From: Thermoplasmatota archaeon
Lineage (GTDB): Archaea > Thermoplasmatota > Penumbrarchaeia > JASLWR01
DNA length: 64,000 nt
Reading direction: 5' to 3'
NCBI GenBank assembly: GCA_030740765.1
Contig: JASLWR010000007.1
Location: 1-64,000 of the forward strand
Shown here in pieces: positions 55,194 through 63,930 of this stretch (within the stretch, counting starts at the first letter, position 1; every line of letters begins with the position of its first letter). A model generated the notes under the pieces. It was not told the origin of the DNA, made no database searches, and saw only the letters and a program-made list of their open reading frames with translations. A program made the translations under genes and the position numbers.

Positions 55194-55277
55194 ATGAAAA
55201 AGAACCATAATTGTAATTGTAAGTCAGGATGTAGGAATAAAAGATGTGCTTGTCTAAAAAGTAAAGCGAAGCCCTAA
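55194..55277 (+). CDS. 27-residue Cys-rich CXC-like peptide
   Basis: ATG 55194 with AGGAG at 55181-55185, eight bases upstream, opens a 27-codon frame that ends at TAA 55275. The peptide is basic and holds five cysteines in the pattern CNC-x3-C-x4-CAC, with SGCRNKRCACLK in the middle. This is like the Zn-binding CXC motif of tesmin/TSO1-type proteins and of small peptides found with mobile elements, but it ends before a further cysteine that such motifs usually have. It could be a small zinc peptide or the front of a gene cut short. No translation evidence beyond the ribosome binding site. Confidence 0.5.
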   Translation: MKKNHNCNCKSGCRNKRCACLKSKAKP

Positions 55278-55333
55278 AAATTCCTATCCCATCGTTCGCT
55301 TCGCTCACTTCGGAGCAGCTCCGGGGCATTACG

Positions 55334-55421
55334 GAATTTATTCCCTTCGGGACCGGACTATCGCAAAGAATTGAATCTCGGAACAAGCTCCGGGGTATTA
55401 GACCCATGAAGGAATAAATTC
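55334..55421. repeat. Inverted repeat within island non-coding stretch
   Basis: GAATTTATTCCCTTC (55334-55348) and GAAGGAATAAATTC (55408-55421) pair except for one base, enclosing about 60 bases. Within and before the loop are two related segments, GCTCCGGGGCATTA and GCTCCGGGGTATTA. The stretch 55278-55507 has no gene. It may be a small non-autonomous element or the remnant of one. Confidence 0.4.
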
Positions 55422-55507
55422 AGTGGATTCGGCGGGTAAATTTTTTATATTTCAAAAACATATATGTAATATTAATACAATATTAATATAATATTAAGGT
55501 GATGTAA

Positions 55508-55744
55508 ATGGTTCAGGCTTTAGTAAATATAGAAAATCATACCAATCATATACTGAACATTGTCAAGGCGAAGTACAATTTAAGGAACAAATCAGAAGCG
55601 ATAGATATGATGGCGGTTCAATATGAGGAAAATATTCTGGAACCCGAACTCAGACCTGAATACATCGAAAAGGCCCGAAGAATAATGGAAGAAAAGCCTA
55701 TCAAGATTGGCACCTTAGAGGATCTTCGAAAGAGGTATGAGTAA
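55508..55744 (+). CDS. DUF2683-type antitoxin
   Basis: The 78-residue protein has an N-terminal ribbon-helix-helix-like region (MVQALVNIENHTNHIL, NIVKAKYNLRNKSEAIDMM) and a C-terminal acidic tail (ILEPELRPEYIEKARRIMEE, then LRKRYE). This is the small archaeal antitoxin family DUF2683, usually paired with RelE-like toxins. The tail would wrap the toxin, while the first part binds its own operator. AAGGTGATG precedes ATG 55508. The TATA-like sequence upstream is A+T-rich with repeated ATATTAATA. The toxin gene follows but is 111 bases away, not overlapping as normal. Confidence 0.85.
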   Translation: MVQALVNIENHTNHILNIVKAKYNLRNKSEAIDMMAVQYEENILEPELRPEYIEKARRIMEEKPIKIGTLEDLRKRYE

Positions 55745-55855
55745 ATGAATCACCCTCAGATGAATCTGCGGGTTTCATCCTCGGAAACGCAGGAATCTGC
55801 TTCCCCTCCGCCTCCGCCACCAAGCAGTGGCGGTCACCGAAAGGGATTCCTACGG
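55745..55855. repeat. Palindromic insert between antitoxin and toxin genes
   Basis: These 111 bases fold almost wholly into hairpins: CTGC with GCAG and GTTTC with GAAAC (55766-55792), and AGGAATC (55791-55797) with GATTCCT (55845-55851) around a perfect inner stem CCGCCAC/GTGGCGG (55814-55820, 55827-55833). It is richer in G+C than its surroundings. The toxin's open frame runs through it but gives a low-complexity Ser/Pro-rich leader. It looks like a small MITE-like insertion. Confidence 0.6.
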
Positions 55856-56122
55856 ATGTATTCCATCTATATCACCACTCATCTCGATAGAATACTTCAA
55901 AAACTAGTAAAGAAAAATCGAAAACAGTATGAATTGATTTTGAATAAAATACCGCATATTTTAAAGAACCCTCACCGTTTTAAGAATTTACGTTCTCCAT
56001 TGCAGCATTTGAAAAGAGTACATATCGACCAGCACTTTGTTTTGATTTTTTCGGTTGATGAAAAAAGTAAAACAGTTACATTTGAGGATTTTGACCATCA
56101 TGACAACATATATAGGCACTAG
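55856..56122 (+). CDS. RelE-family toxin
   Basis: The 88-residue protein is a RelE/YafQ-type toxin, an mRNA interferase or ribosome-associated nuclease held in check by the antitoxin before it. The features are a helix pair near the start (LDRILQKLVKKNRKQYELILNK), the strand KNLRSPLQHLKRVHIDQHFVLIF with basic residues, and the C-terminal TFEDFDHHDNIYRH with His and Tyr residues in catalytic places. I chose ATG 55856, behind AAAGGGA, since a start at 55745 would add 37 residues read from the palindromic insert. It is intact. Confidence 0.85.
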   Translation: MYSIYITTHLDRILQKLVKKNRKQYELILNKIPHILKNPHRFKNLRSPLQHLKRVHIDQHFVLIFSVDEKSKTVTFEDFDHHDNIYRH

Positions 56123-56259
56123 AGTTGGTGTGGATATCGATTCTTTTTTGGTGTTTACTAAAAGTTTGATTTATTTCCACCCCTACTAATTCATACCATC
56201 ACTTTCCATTACTAGTTAATCCCAGGATCCAACTTCATGAACCACTGAATAGTGGATGG

Positions 56260-56469
56260 ATGTTCATGGATGAGAAGAAAAAAAATATGATGGAATTAAA
56301 GTATATCATCATCGGTATAGTTATCTCATCATTACTGGCTGCATTCTTGTATTTCACCGATTTTGTTGATATCGCATTTTATATTCCATATGCAGTTTTA
56401 CTCATTATAGTCGGATCTTATTATTTGGTCGATGCAATCAAAGAAATGATACGGATCAAAAATGAATGA
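56260..56469 (+). CDS. Small two-helix membrane protein
   Basis: The 69-residue product has a short charged N-terminus (MDEKKKNMMELK), two membrane helices (YIIIGIVISSLLAAFLYF and IPYAVLLIIVGSYYLVDAI) and a charged end. No family is recognisable. ATG 56266 is an alternative start. The 137 bases before it have no gene, and the sequence after it is T-rich, ending with TTGTTTTTTACGTTTT (56477 on), a possible archaeal terminator. It may be part of the island or an independent small gene. Confidence 0.55.
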   Translation: MFMDEKKKNMMELKYIIIGIVISSLLAAFLYFTDFVDIAFYIPYAVLLIIVGSYYLVDAIKEMIRIKNE

Positions 56470-56622
56470 ATTTTTCGATTTGTTTTTTACGTTTTCGTAA
56501 TGTGTCTGCACTTTTATCTCGATGGTTTTGTCTTGGCCAGGGGGACTTGTTTTGCGATTTATTTATAATAAAAGTGTTTTTTGTTCACTCACTAAAGTTA
56601 ACTAAAAGTACGCTGAAAGTCA

Positions 56623-57771
56623 TCACATGTGTTGCTTATTCTGGATCCAGGACAACAGTCCGGGAACCATATTCATAATACGGTTCATAGGTGCGATCAA
56701 CGGGTAAAAATGCTTTGAAGAAGTTTCGGAATGCCACATCAGTTCCTTAATAAAATAATTCATTCTCAACCTTGGATACAGCTTCTTTCGCCATGCTTTT
56801 TCATATTTCTCAAGATAGGACATCGGCTTGGACTCTTGAACATACTCTCCCGCGATCCTTCCTGCGATCCTTCCGGCTACCATGGCATTGCGGATACCGG
56901 CCCCCCCCACCGAATTTACCATGGAGGCCGCATCTCCCACCAGCATCACGTTTTTCCAAACCGTTCTCGTGGGAGGAAGTGTGACAGGTAGACATCCCGC
57001 GGTGAAACTCTCTTTATGGGCTCCCGGAATCCTTTTTTCGATAAACCTGTCTAGAGCCGGCCTTAAAAACGTTCTCGTACCACCCAAGGTTCCTATACCG
57101 ACATTGGCAGTATCGTTCCCTTTTGGAAGTATCCACGCGTACCCTTGGGTTCCTTCCTCACCGGCAAAGAATTGGCCCATGCTCTGGTCGATGTTTTTCG
57201 ATCGAACTATGTATTTCATTGCTCGGCCGAGATCGCGTATAGCAGGTGCCCGGACCATCCCCATGGATTTTCCGATTGTGCTCTTGACACCGTCGGCGGC
57301 AATAATCACCTTTGCCCGGACCTGTTCACCGTTCTTCAGTACTACGCCTCCAAACGACAAGTCGTTATTTGTCTCGTGCGTTGAGGTAGAAGTTTCACCA
57401 GGGTCGGTTACCCCCCGGACAGTTGTATTCATCCGGATCTCAGCTCCCTCATCCATGGCCATTTCCACGAGATGTTTCTCGAAAATGTCCCTGTGCAGCG
57501 TGACAAGCTTAATACCGTGAAAATCCAAAATCTTTCCTTCGGGAAATACTATTCTCGTGATACCCATCTGATGTGCGACCCATGGACCGTCGGAATCAAG
57601 AGAGAACTCAGGAAAGGTGCTACCGGAAGTAAGCTCACCGCATACCACGGGTACTCCAACCTCCCTGCGTCTGTCCAATAAAAGCGTCGAAGCTCCCGAC
57701 ATGGCCGCATACCTCGCTGCGGTAGCCCCTCCTGGCCCCGCTCCGACCACTACGACATCAAACGTTTTCAT
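56623..57771 (-). CDS. Geranylgeranyl reductase family flavoprotein
   Basis: The 382-residue FAD protein belongs to the geranylgeranyl reductases, which saturate isoprenoid chains of archaeal membrane lipids. It has the FAD motif VVVVGAGPGGATAARYAAMSG, the family segment VVCGELTSGSTFPEF, a catalytic-domain Tyr/Trp loop (GYAWILPKGNDTANVGIG), and the second FAD site MLVGDAASMVNSVGGAGIRNAM. The length is normal for the family. It acts at the membrane surface, with a reduced ferredoxin or flavin as donor. The gene ends 29 bases downstream of the giant surface protein's end on the same strand, so it may be distal on a different transcript; the two face the same way. Confidence 0.92.
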   Translation of the reverse strand: MKTFDVVVVGAGPGGATAARYAAMSGASTLLLDRRREVGVPVVCGELTSGSTFPEFSLDSDGPWVAHQMGITRIVFPEGKILDFHGIKLVTLHRDIFEKHLVEMAMDEGAEIRMNTTVRGVTDPGETSTSTHETNNDLSFGGVVLKNGEQVRAKVIIAADGVKSTIGKSMGMVRAPAIRDLGRAMKYIVRSKNIDQSMGQFFAGEEGTQGYAWILPKGNDTANVGIGTLGGTRTFLRPALDRFIEKRIPGAHKESFTAGCLPVTLPPTRTVWKNVMLVGDAASMVNSVGGAGIRNAMVAGRIAGRIAGEYVQESKPMSYLEKYEKAWRKKLYPRLRMNYFIKELMWHSETSSKHFYPLIAPMNRIMNMVPGLLSWIQNKQHM

Positions 57772-57800
57772 ATACAGGCATCTCCAGAACTTTTCTTTAT

Positions 57801-60800
57801 TTATATATCAATTCTGAATTCGTCCGTTTCTCCGGATTTCCCATCTTCAACCTTTTGGGTTAGTGCCAACGTATCTTTCTGCATAATATCCCCCTGAGGC
57901 GCTAGGCTCCTATCTGCAGTGGGCACTAATTCCGGCGATAGCGAATCAACTCTGAAAAGGTTCTTAACCGACATGCAATCTGCCCCGCACTCGGGGCAAT
58001 TCCCGAGCCTTACCGCACATGCCTCGTGATACTGGACACCGCATTTGCAGTTCAATACCGGGAGGCTGGGCTTTATAACACCCAGGCATATTTTGCATAG
58101 TATTGCCTCAGTCGTACCGGTGATCATCGCTCCATCACCGGTGGGTACATCCTCCTTATGAGAATCAGGAGGCGAAAGAAAAATTGTACCCTGGCATTTG
58201 GGGCATTCCCCTATTCGTTCGGCACAGGACGGATGAAATATCTTACCGCAGTTGCATGTTATTATATCCAGGCCCGGCTTAACAACTCCCATGCATATTC
58301 CACACATTATCGCCTCGGTTGCAGTGGATCGCCTGGGGCCTGTCGATTTTTCCTCCTTTTCCTCCGGCACAACGTCCGCAACGAGAGATACCCCGCATTT
58401 GGGACAAGTCTCCACCCTTTCACCGCAGGACCGGTGCAACTTGCTACCACAGGAGCAGGTCATTATTTCAAGTCCGGGTTTCACAACACCCATGCAAATA
58501 GCGCACATTATCGCCTCGGTGGCAGTTGAGATGGCTGGAAGACCTGCAGGTGATTCCAAAGGAGGCTCCTCTGGGGGTTCTTCAGGCTCTTCTTCGGGTA
58601 TACGGTCAGCCATGATGGATTCCAGCATTGTATCCAAACCTTCGAGACCGTCTTCGCTGCCGTCCCATACCTTCAATCTATACTTGTACTTCTCCCATAA
58701 TCGTATGAGGAGAAATCTTATCTTTTCCCGAAGTTCAGGTGGAGCAGTGCCATGGAAAACGACAGCCAGATACATACCCACACCACGTTCGAGGAAAATG
58801 GTCATCTTACCGTATTGAAGGGTCTTGAGCGCACCGGAATCCTCTTTAAACGAATCCTTTATGAAATCCGTTATTGCGGTCAGCATCCCGCTCATGATAT
58901 CCTCATCCATATTCTCCCGCAGCTGTGTTTCGAAGGATACCGATTTGATTAGACGGCCATCAACATACACCAAAAAGAGATCGCTTATGCCAAATCCCGT
59001 ATCGACGCCTATTATCTGGGGACCATGGGCTCCTTGTTGAGGGGCCGGCGGTGACGAAGTTTTGGTCATGGATACCTGATTCTCAGCACTCCTTTGGTGG
59101 TTCGTTGCAGTATCGGAGGCCGTGGGTACCGGCACGGTCGTAGTGGTGGCTCCCGTTGAGGACATCATGGTTTGAGATGGCTGTATATCAGAAGGAATGG
59201 CGGATTGTGTCGGGTGTGAAGAGGATTCCGGCTTAGACGATAAGGGAGGAATCCCAACCCCTGCATGAGACCGTGTTTCACTTCTGCGCGCGTAGGAGTG
59301 TTTGACGCTTGGTGCGAATTTCGCCGTATTATCGAAGCTGCTTGGTGCTTGACCTTTTATCGGCTCCATTTGGATATTATTGAGCACTGGTTCAACTTGT
59401 TTAGCATTTGCTGTTCCACCCGGAATCGCCCTCTTTTCTTTCGATCGTTTCTGTTTTTTCATCAATACGATTATTATGATTATGACTCCGACAATAAGTG
59501 CCAGGGAACCTAGAATAATATATATAAAAATACTATCTGAAGTTTCTTTGACAGTGTTAGCATTGCCTTGGTCCGTATCGTCATCTGAATCCTGCGGTTT
59601 TGGAAGAATGTCCACCCGAAATGTAATTTTATTTACGCCCCCAGCGTGATGGGCTTCTATGCTAAGATTGTATTCCCCAGGATTGAGAGAGGAAGTATTG
59701 TAAATACTGACCTGAACCCTCTTGCTTTCTCCGGGGGAAAGTACGACACTATTGGTAATATCCGCGAATCCCTTTATGATACCTTCTATGAACAAATTTG
59801 CCTTGACGGGAAGATTGCCGTTATTTACAAGAGTAATATTGAAATCCGATCCGGCACCATAAGGAACCTTCACCAACGAAAAGTTCGATTCGATGGAGAC
59901 TTTATATACCGGTTGAAAACCCGTGTCGATGGTAAAAGAATTTATACCGCTTGAACACCGCCCCTCGTTTTTACCCGATATGGGAATGACCGTCCAGTGG
60001 TAAATCAATCCAACCGAAAGGTCTGTCAATAGATGGGATGTTTCAGTTATAGTGGCGATCTCGATCATATTATCTTTTGATGGACCCAGGAGGATGCGGT
60101 ACCGAAGGGTATCTCGGGCCGACTCGGTACTTTCCCAAGTCAGTGTCACCTCCGTTTTATTATATACCATGCCGCTCAAAGGAGAAAGAAGATTTACTTT
60201 TGGGAACTCTAATTCCTCGTCCACGGTAAAACTATAGATACCGTTGCTGCACTCTCCAGATAGCTTCCCGTCGTGAGGCAGAACGTACCAGTAATAGGTT
60301 AAACCGGATCCCAGTCCTCTTATTGTTATACCTCTTGGAATATTGGTCCTGAAAATACCGGGATCCTTGTTCTGATCCATGTAAAGATCGTAACGTAACT
60401 CCTCCAGGCCATTGTCCGGATCATATGCTTCGAATGAAAATGTAACATCCACATCTCCCGATACTGCCTCGTCTGCGGGGGATATTAAACTGACAAGTGG
60501 GGCATCATTCACCGCAATAACCGTAACGGGTATGGACATATTTTGCGCGGACCTGGAAGGGGTTGAAATGTTACGAATATATACTTCGAGGCTTGTTTCG
60601 CCAAAAAAATCATTACTCGGAATTATTGTTATGCGAAGATCCTTCTCAAGGCGAATCGAAATGAGATTCGTGGACGGGCTCACGAACGGGTCGATAGGAT
60701 TCCCGTCGCCATCGAAAATGTATTCTATTAGTGACCAATCCGTCGTATAATTTGCGTCCTCCTGAAGCACGATGGGCGGGGGTGTCGAGATCCACACAGG

Positions 60801-63764
60801 CGGATCATCTTCATTAATCACTCTTATAAAAAATTGATTAGACCGGGTTTCCAATCCGTAGATGTTTTTAGAAATTACTGACAGGGATATATTCCCAGAG
60901 TAGTTCTCGGAAAGTTCTGCGATGTGGAGTTCATCTTCGATAAGTTCAAGAATCAGGTTCGTGTTGTCCGAAATATTCTCCAAAGTGTACTGAGATGGCT
61001 CGATTTTATGATACCTGTCATAAAAATGTTTTGACAAATTCAATAATCGGCTTTCTGTGGTTTCCTCGGGGATAACAATGTCATTTATATCTACCAGATA
61101 TCGAGGAGATTCCGCTAGTGACCAGTTCAAGGCCCAATCAAAGAGGACTGGAGACAGTTGTCGGTTTGATATAAAATTTGCTTTCAGGTAAATTATCCCA
61201 TGTTCGCGGGCGTTTATGGATCCCGCAAGATCCAATTCAGCGGTGTCTAGATCGGTTATTTCACTCAACAATATCTCTTCGGTGACCGCATCGTGTATGG
61301 ATATGTTCAAGAAGGTGTTCTCCGGGACCGAGCGATGGATTCGCAAGGTAGACCATGTAAAGGTGGAGGGTAAATATACGAGATTTGAAAGTAGGCTGAC
61401 ATTCGAATATTCATTTGGTGGCATAGCCCTTCCACCAGAAATTGAAATCCCCACAAGATAATCATTCATAATCTCCTCTTGAGTACGGGCAACATTGCTT
61501 AAACGGACCTCGTCGATCTCACCACCAAAATAGTACCTCGACTCAGATCCGGTCATTCTCCCGATGGAAAAATGTGACTGGCTCACCGTGGTGGGTCTGT
61601 CTCGAACATCCTTTTTTGCACGCATCACACCGTCCACCCAAAGGCTCATTTCCACGCCGGCATATCTCGCAGCAACGTGATGCCATGTCCCGATTAAAAA
61701 CGGGGATTGCCATTCCACCGTATCACCATTCGCAGCGCTGTCAAGGAAATGAATATTGAATATATACCTAATATAATTTGAGGAATTGACACTTGTCTGG
61801 AGATTATAGGATCCAATTTGGACGTCTCTTCCCTTGCTTGCTATTGTTCCTATATTGCGCCAATCCTCCTCAAGGTAAGGAGCCATACGCCTTGTCCAAG
61901 CGCCTATTGTGAAATTACCCACATTCCGCAAACTAGGCTTGTTGAGTATTTCCACGTAGTTGGTACTCCCGTTGAATTTCAGTCCTCCTGCGAACCTTCC
62001 AATAACTCGATTCCCGGGATTCATATTCTTCATCGTACCGTTATTCCCCAGACCGCTTTCATCGATTATCGCATTTCCGTTCACCTCGTTGAAATGCCAC
62101 AGCCCCACGGTGTTCATATCAGTACTACCTTCCACGCCCCCGCTGCACATACCCTTACCGGTAAAGCTATCCCTCCATGTTAATGAATCCACCCACTGTA
62201 CTCCCCACGATTCCATGAAAGGTGCTACCCGTGGAGTGCTGAAAAAAAACGCTCTCACGCTTATGGAACCTACATTCATCTCGTTCAAATGACTAAGGTT
62301 GATATTGGAATCCGTGAGATTCTCGAATTTATTAATTACTGAACCTGTATCGGTGTCATAAAGGGTTAATTTAACGTTTGTGCCAATTGGTTCCGACTTA
62401 ATCACGGAAAGAACATCCCAGTACATATTGTCGGGAAGTATGACTGGAATCGATGTGATAGATGCTAAAAGCCCTTGTACCTCCACGCCGTAATTTATTG
62501 AAGTAGATACTGAATATTTTCGAATGAACCAGTAATCGAACTGCCACTCGCAGCCTCCGTTACCTGGGTGATTTCCCCATTTAAGATGGGTTGGCGGCAG
62601 CCAGGAAAAGTTACCCCCGGCACTGTCCACCTGTTGTAGGAAATAATATCGCGAGACCGCAGGCGACGATACGTTAGCTAACCCGTTTATCTCATCAGCG
62701 GCAAGGAGGCTTCCGTTTGTGAGATCCCTCCATTCATACGCAACTCTTTCGGAGCGATAATATATCTTCAAAGATAGATCGTGGTCTGGGTTCGGCTTTG
62801 GGACGTACTTGAACGGCGTTACAGATGAGTTCGGCCCATTATTGATACTCAGACGTATTGGTATCAATGAATCGTTTGCGCCGTCACTCTCTTTCATGCT
62901 CCACTGCACCAGACAGTGGTCCACCTCGTCCCAAAGACTGCTGCGATTGGAGGACCAGCCCATGACGGCCCAATCCCATGCTCCTTTGTTCCAGCTCTTA
63001 ATACTGAATTGCGTGTTAAGGATCCGATCATCGGATTGAGAAGTCGTGTTCTCCCAGTATGTGTGATGATTGTTGTCTATGTCGGGAGTCCCGTAGATCC
63101 AGTTTCCCGTGTTGTCAGTGACCCAGTGATCGAAATAAGAAAAGACCTTAGTACCGTTGGAAGCGGGATTGGCGTGAGGATTCCCGTAGATCAGCCATAT
63201 CTGAGAAATTCCGAGAGACATACTTGTTATGTTCACCCATATCTTGCTAACGCCGCTGGAGTTCCACTCCTCGATCCAGTAATTCAAATTATTTTCGTCA
63301 CTATCCTTGAAACGGATATCGTCCCCCCGAGGATTCGCCTTCGAATAATCGAAATTGGCCGGCTCCAGTGTTAGGTTAAGTGGGTAATTACTGAAAGGCC
63401 CACCATTGCTGGTGATCGTTAACGGTTTTTTAAACATCCATAAATCATTATTCACTTTACCGCCGCTTACATTCACATTTTGCTGTTGAGAGATCCCGCT
63501 CGTATCATCGAAATCGTCGAACCACGAGCCACCCATTTCGTCATTTTCAATCTGAACAAGGGATCTTGAAGTTTTGTCGGTAGAACGGGTATCGTTCCCT
63601 TGATCAAGAGTGACCGTCTCCATGGTCTCGAACGGAACGAGGGATAAGGACGGTATTGTCGAGATGTCGGATTGTCGGATATTTCCTTTGGAATAGAGGT
63701 GGAACCCTCCCATTACCTGCAAGTAAAGTAGAAAGATAATCCATACCGATAATATCCTTTTCAT
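57801..63764 (-). CDS. Giant DUF2341/LamG surface protein with cytoplasmic longin-like and three RING/PHD-like domains
   Basis: The 1987-residue protein has a signal peptide, a DUF2341 domain (about 100-260; KPLTITSNGGPFSNYPLNL and DDIRFKDSDENNLNYWIEEW), a LamG lectin-like domain (about 550-750; GLWHFNEVNGNAIIDESGLG and EIDEVRLSNVAR), cadherin and fibronectin-like domains, a CARDB-like region (about 1290-1390), and one membrane helix near 1408-1432. Inside the cell come a Ser/Pro/Thr-rich linker, a longin/roadblock-like domain (about 1580-1700; LFLVYVDGRLIKSVSFETQL, MDEDIMSGMLTAITDFIKD), and three zinc fingers starting at Cys1754, Cys1821 and Cys1890. Each finger is C-x2-C-x11-C-x-C-x4-H-x2-C-x6-C-x2-C (C4HC3). 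The gene is divergent from the partial gene at 63931. Confidence 0.85.
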   Translation of the reverse strand: MKRILSVWIIFLLYLQVMGGFHLYSKGNIRQSDISTIPSLSLVPFETMETVTLDQGNDTRSTDKTSRSLVQIENDEMGGSWFDDFDDTSGISQQQNVNVSGGKVNNDLWMFKKPLTITSNGGPFSNYPLNLTLEPANFDYSKANPRGDDIRFKDSDENNLNYWIEEWNSSGVSKIWVNITSMSLGISQIWLIYGNPHANPASNGTKVFSYFDHWVTDNTGNWIYGTPDIDNNHHTYWENTTSQSDDRILNTQFSIKSWNKGAWDWAVMGWSSNRSSLWDEVDHCLVQWSMKESDGANDSLIPIRLSINNGPNSSVTPFKYVPKPNPDHDLSLKIYYRSERVAYEWRDLTNGSLLAADEINGLANVSSPAVSRYYFLQQVDSAGGNFSWLPPTHLKWGNHPGNGGCEWQFDYWFIRKYSVSTSINYGVEVQGLLASITSIPVILPDNMYWDVLSVIKSEPIGTNVKLTLYDTDTGSVINKFENLTDSNINLSHLNEMNVGSISVRAFFFSTPRVAPFMESWGVQWVDSLTWRDSFTGKGMCSGGVEGSTDMNTVGLWHFNEVNGNAIIDESGLGNNGTMKNMNPGNRVIGRFAGGLKFNGSTNYVEILNKPSLRNVGNFTIGAWTRRMAPYLEEDWRNIGTIASKGRDVQIGSYNLQTSVNSSNYIRYIFNIHFLDSAANGDTVEWQSPFLIGTWHHVAARYAGVEMSLWVDGVMRAKKDVRDRPTTVSQSHFSIGRMTGSESRYYFGGEIDEVRLSNVARTQEEIMNDYLVGISISGGRAMPPNEYSNVSLLSNLVYLPSTFTWSTLRIHRSVPENTFLNISIHDAVTEEILLSEITDLDTAELDLAGSINAREHGIIYLKANFISNRQLSPVLFDWALNWSLAESPRYLVDINDIVIPEETTESRLLNLSKHFYDRYHKIEPSQYTLENISDNTNLILELIEDELHIAELSENYSGNISLSVISKNIYGLETRSNQFFIRVINEDDPPVWISTPPPIVLQEDANYTTDWSLIEYIFDGDGNPIDPFVSPSTNLISIRLEKDLRITIIPSNDFFGETSLEVYIRNISTPSRSAQNMSIPVTVIAVNDAPLVSLISPADEAVSGDVDVTFSFEAYDPDNGLEELRYDLYMDQNKDPGIFRTNIPRGITIRGLGSGLTYYWYVLPHDGKLSGECSNGIYSFTVDEELEFPKVNLLSPLSGMVYNKTEVTLTWESTESARDTLRYRILLGPSKDNMIEIATITETSHLLTDLSVGLIYHWTVIPISGKNEGRCSSGINSFTIDTGFQPVYKVSIESNFSLVKVPYGAGSDFNITLVNNGNLPVKANLFIEGIIKGFADITNSVVLSPGESKRVQVSIYNTSSLNPGEYNLSIEAHHAGGVNKITFRVDILPKPQDSDDDTDQGNANTVKETSDSIFIYIILGSLALIVGVIIIIIVLMKKQKRSKEKRAIPGGTANAKQVEPVLNNIQMEPIKGQAPSSFDNTAKFAPSVKHSYARRSETRSHAGVGIPPLSSKPESSSHPTQSAIPSDIQPSQTMMSSTGATTTTVPVPTASDTATNHQRSAENQVSMTKTSSPPAPQQGAHGPQIIGVDTGFGISDLFLVYVDGRLIKSVSFETQLRENMDEDIMSGMLTAITDFIKDSFKEDSGALKTLQYGKMTIFLERGVGMYLAVVFHGTAPPELREKIRFLLIRLWEKYKYRLKVWDGSEDGLEGLDTMLESIMADRIPEEEPEEPPEEPPLESPAGLPAISTATEAIMCAICMGVVKPGLEIMTCSCGSKLHRSCGERVETCPKCGVSLVADVVPEEKEEKSTGPRRSTATEAIMCGICMGVVKPGLDIITCNCGKIFHPSCAERIGECPKCQGTIFLSPPDSHKEDVPTGDGAMITGTTEAILCKICLGVIKPSLPVLNCKCGVQYHEACAVRLGNCPECGADCMSVKNLFRVDSLSPELVPTADRSLAPQGDIMQKDTLALTQKVEDGKSGETDEFRIDI

Positions 63765-63930
63765 CTATTCCACCGTTCCAGGGTTGAGTTCTTTATTATA
63801 TACCGTTTATCCTTTATAAACTCTTCTTCCATCCCTTGTCGTGCGATTCGGTTCAAATATTATAAGAATCATTTTATTCCAAAATACTAAAATAATTTCG
63901 AGTGGTTTAACTGTTACAGGTTGTCAGACA

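Noticed and set aside
55745..56122. A 125-residue toxin starting at 55745
   Set aside because: The first 37 codons come from the palindromic insert and give low-complexity sequence; the RelE domain starts at ATG 55856 with its own ribosome binding site.
56466..56678. 70-residue frame after the small membrane protein
   Set aside because: It lies in T-rich, terminator-like sequence and runs into the end of the geranylgeranyl reductase gene; no ribosome binding site or family.
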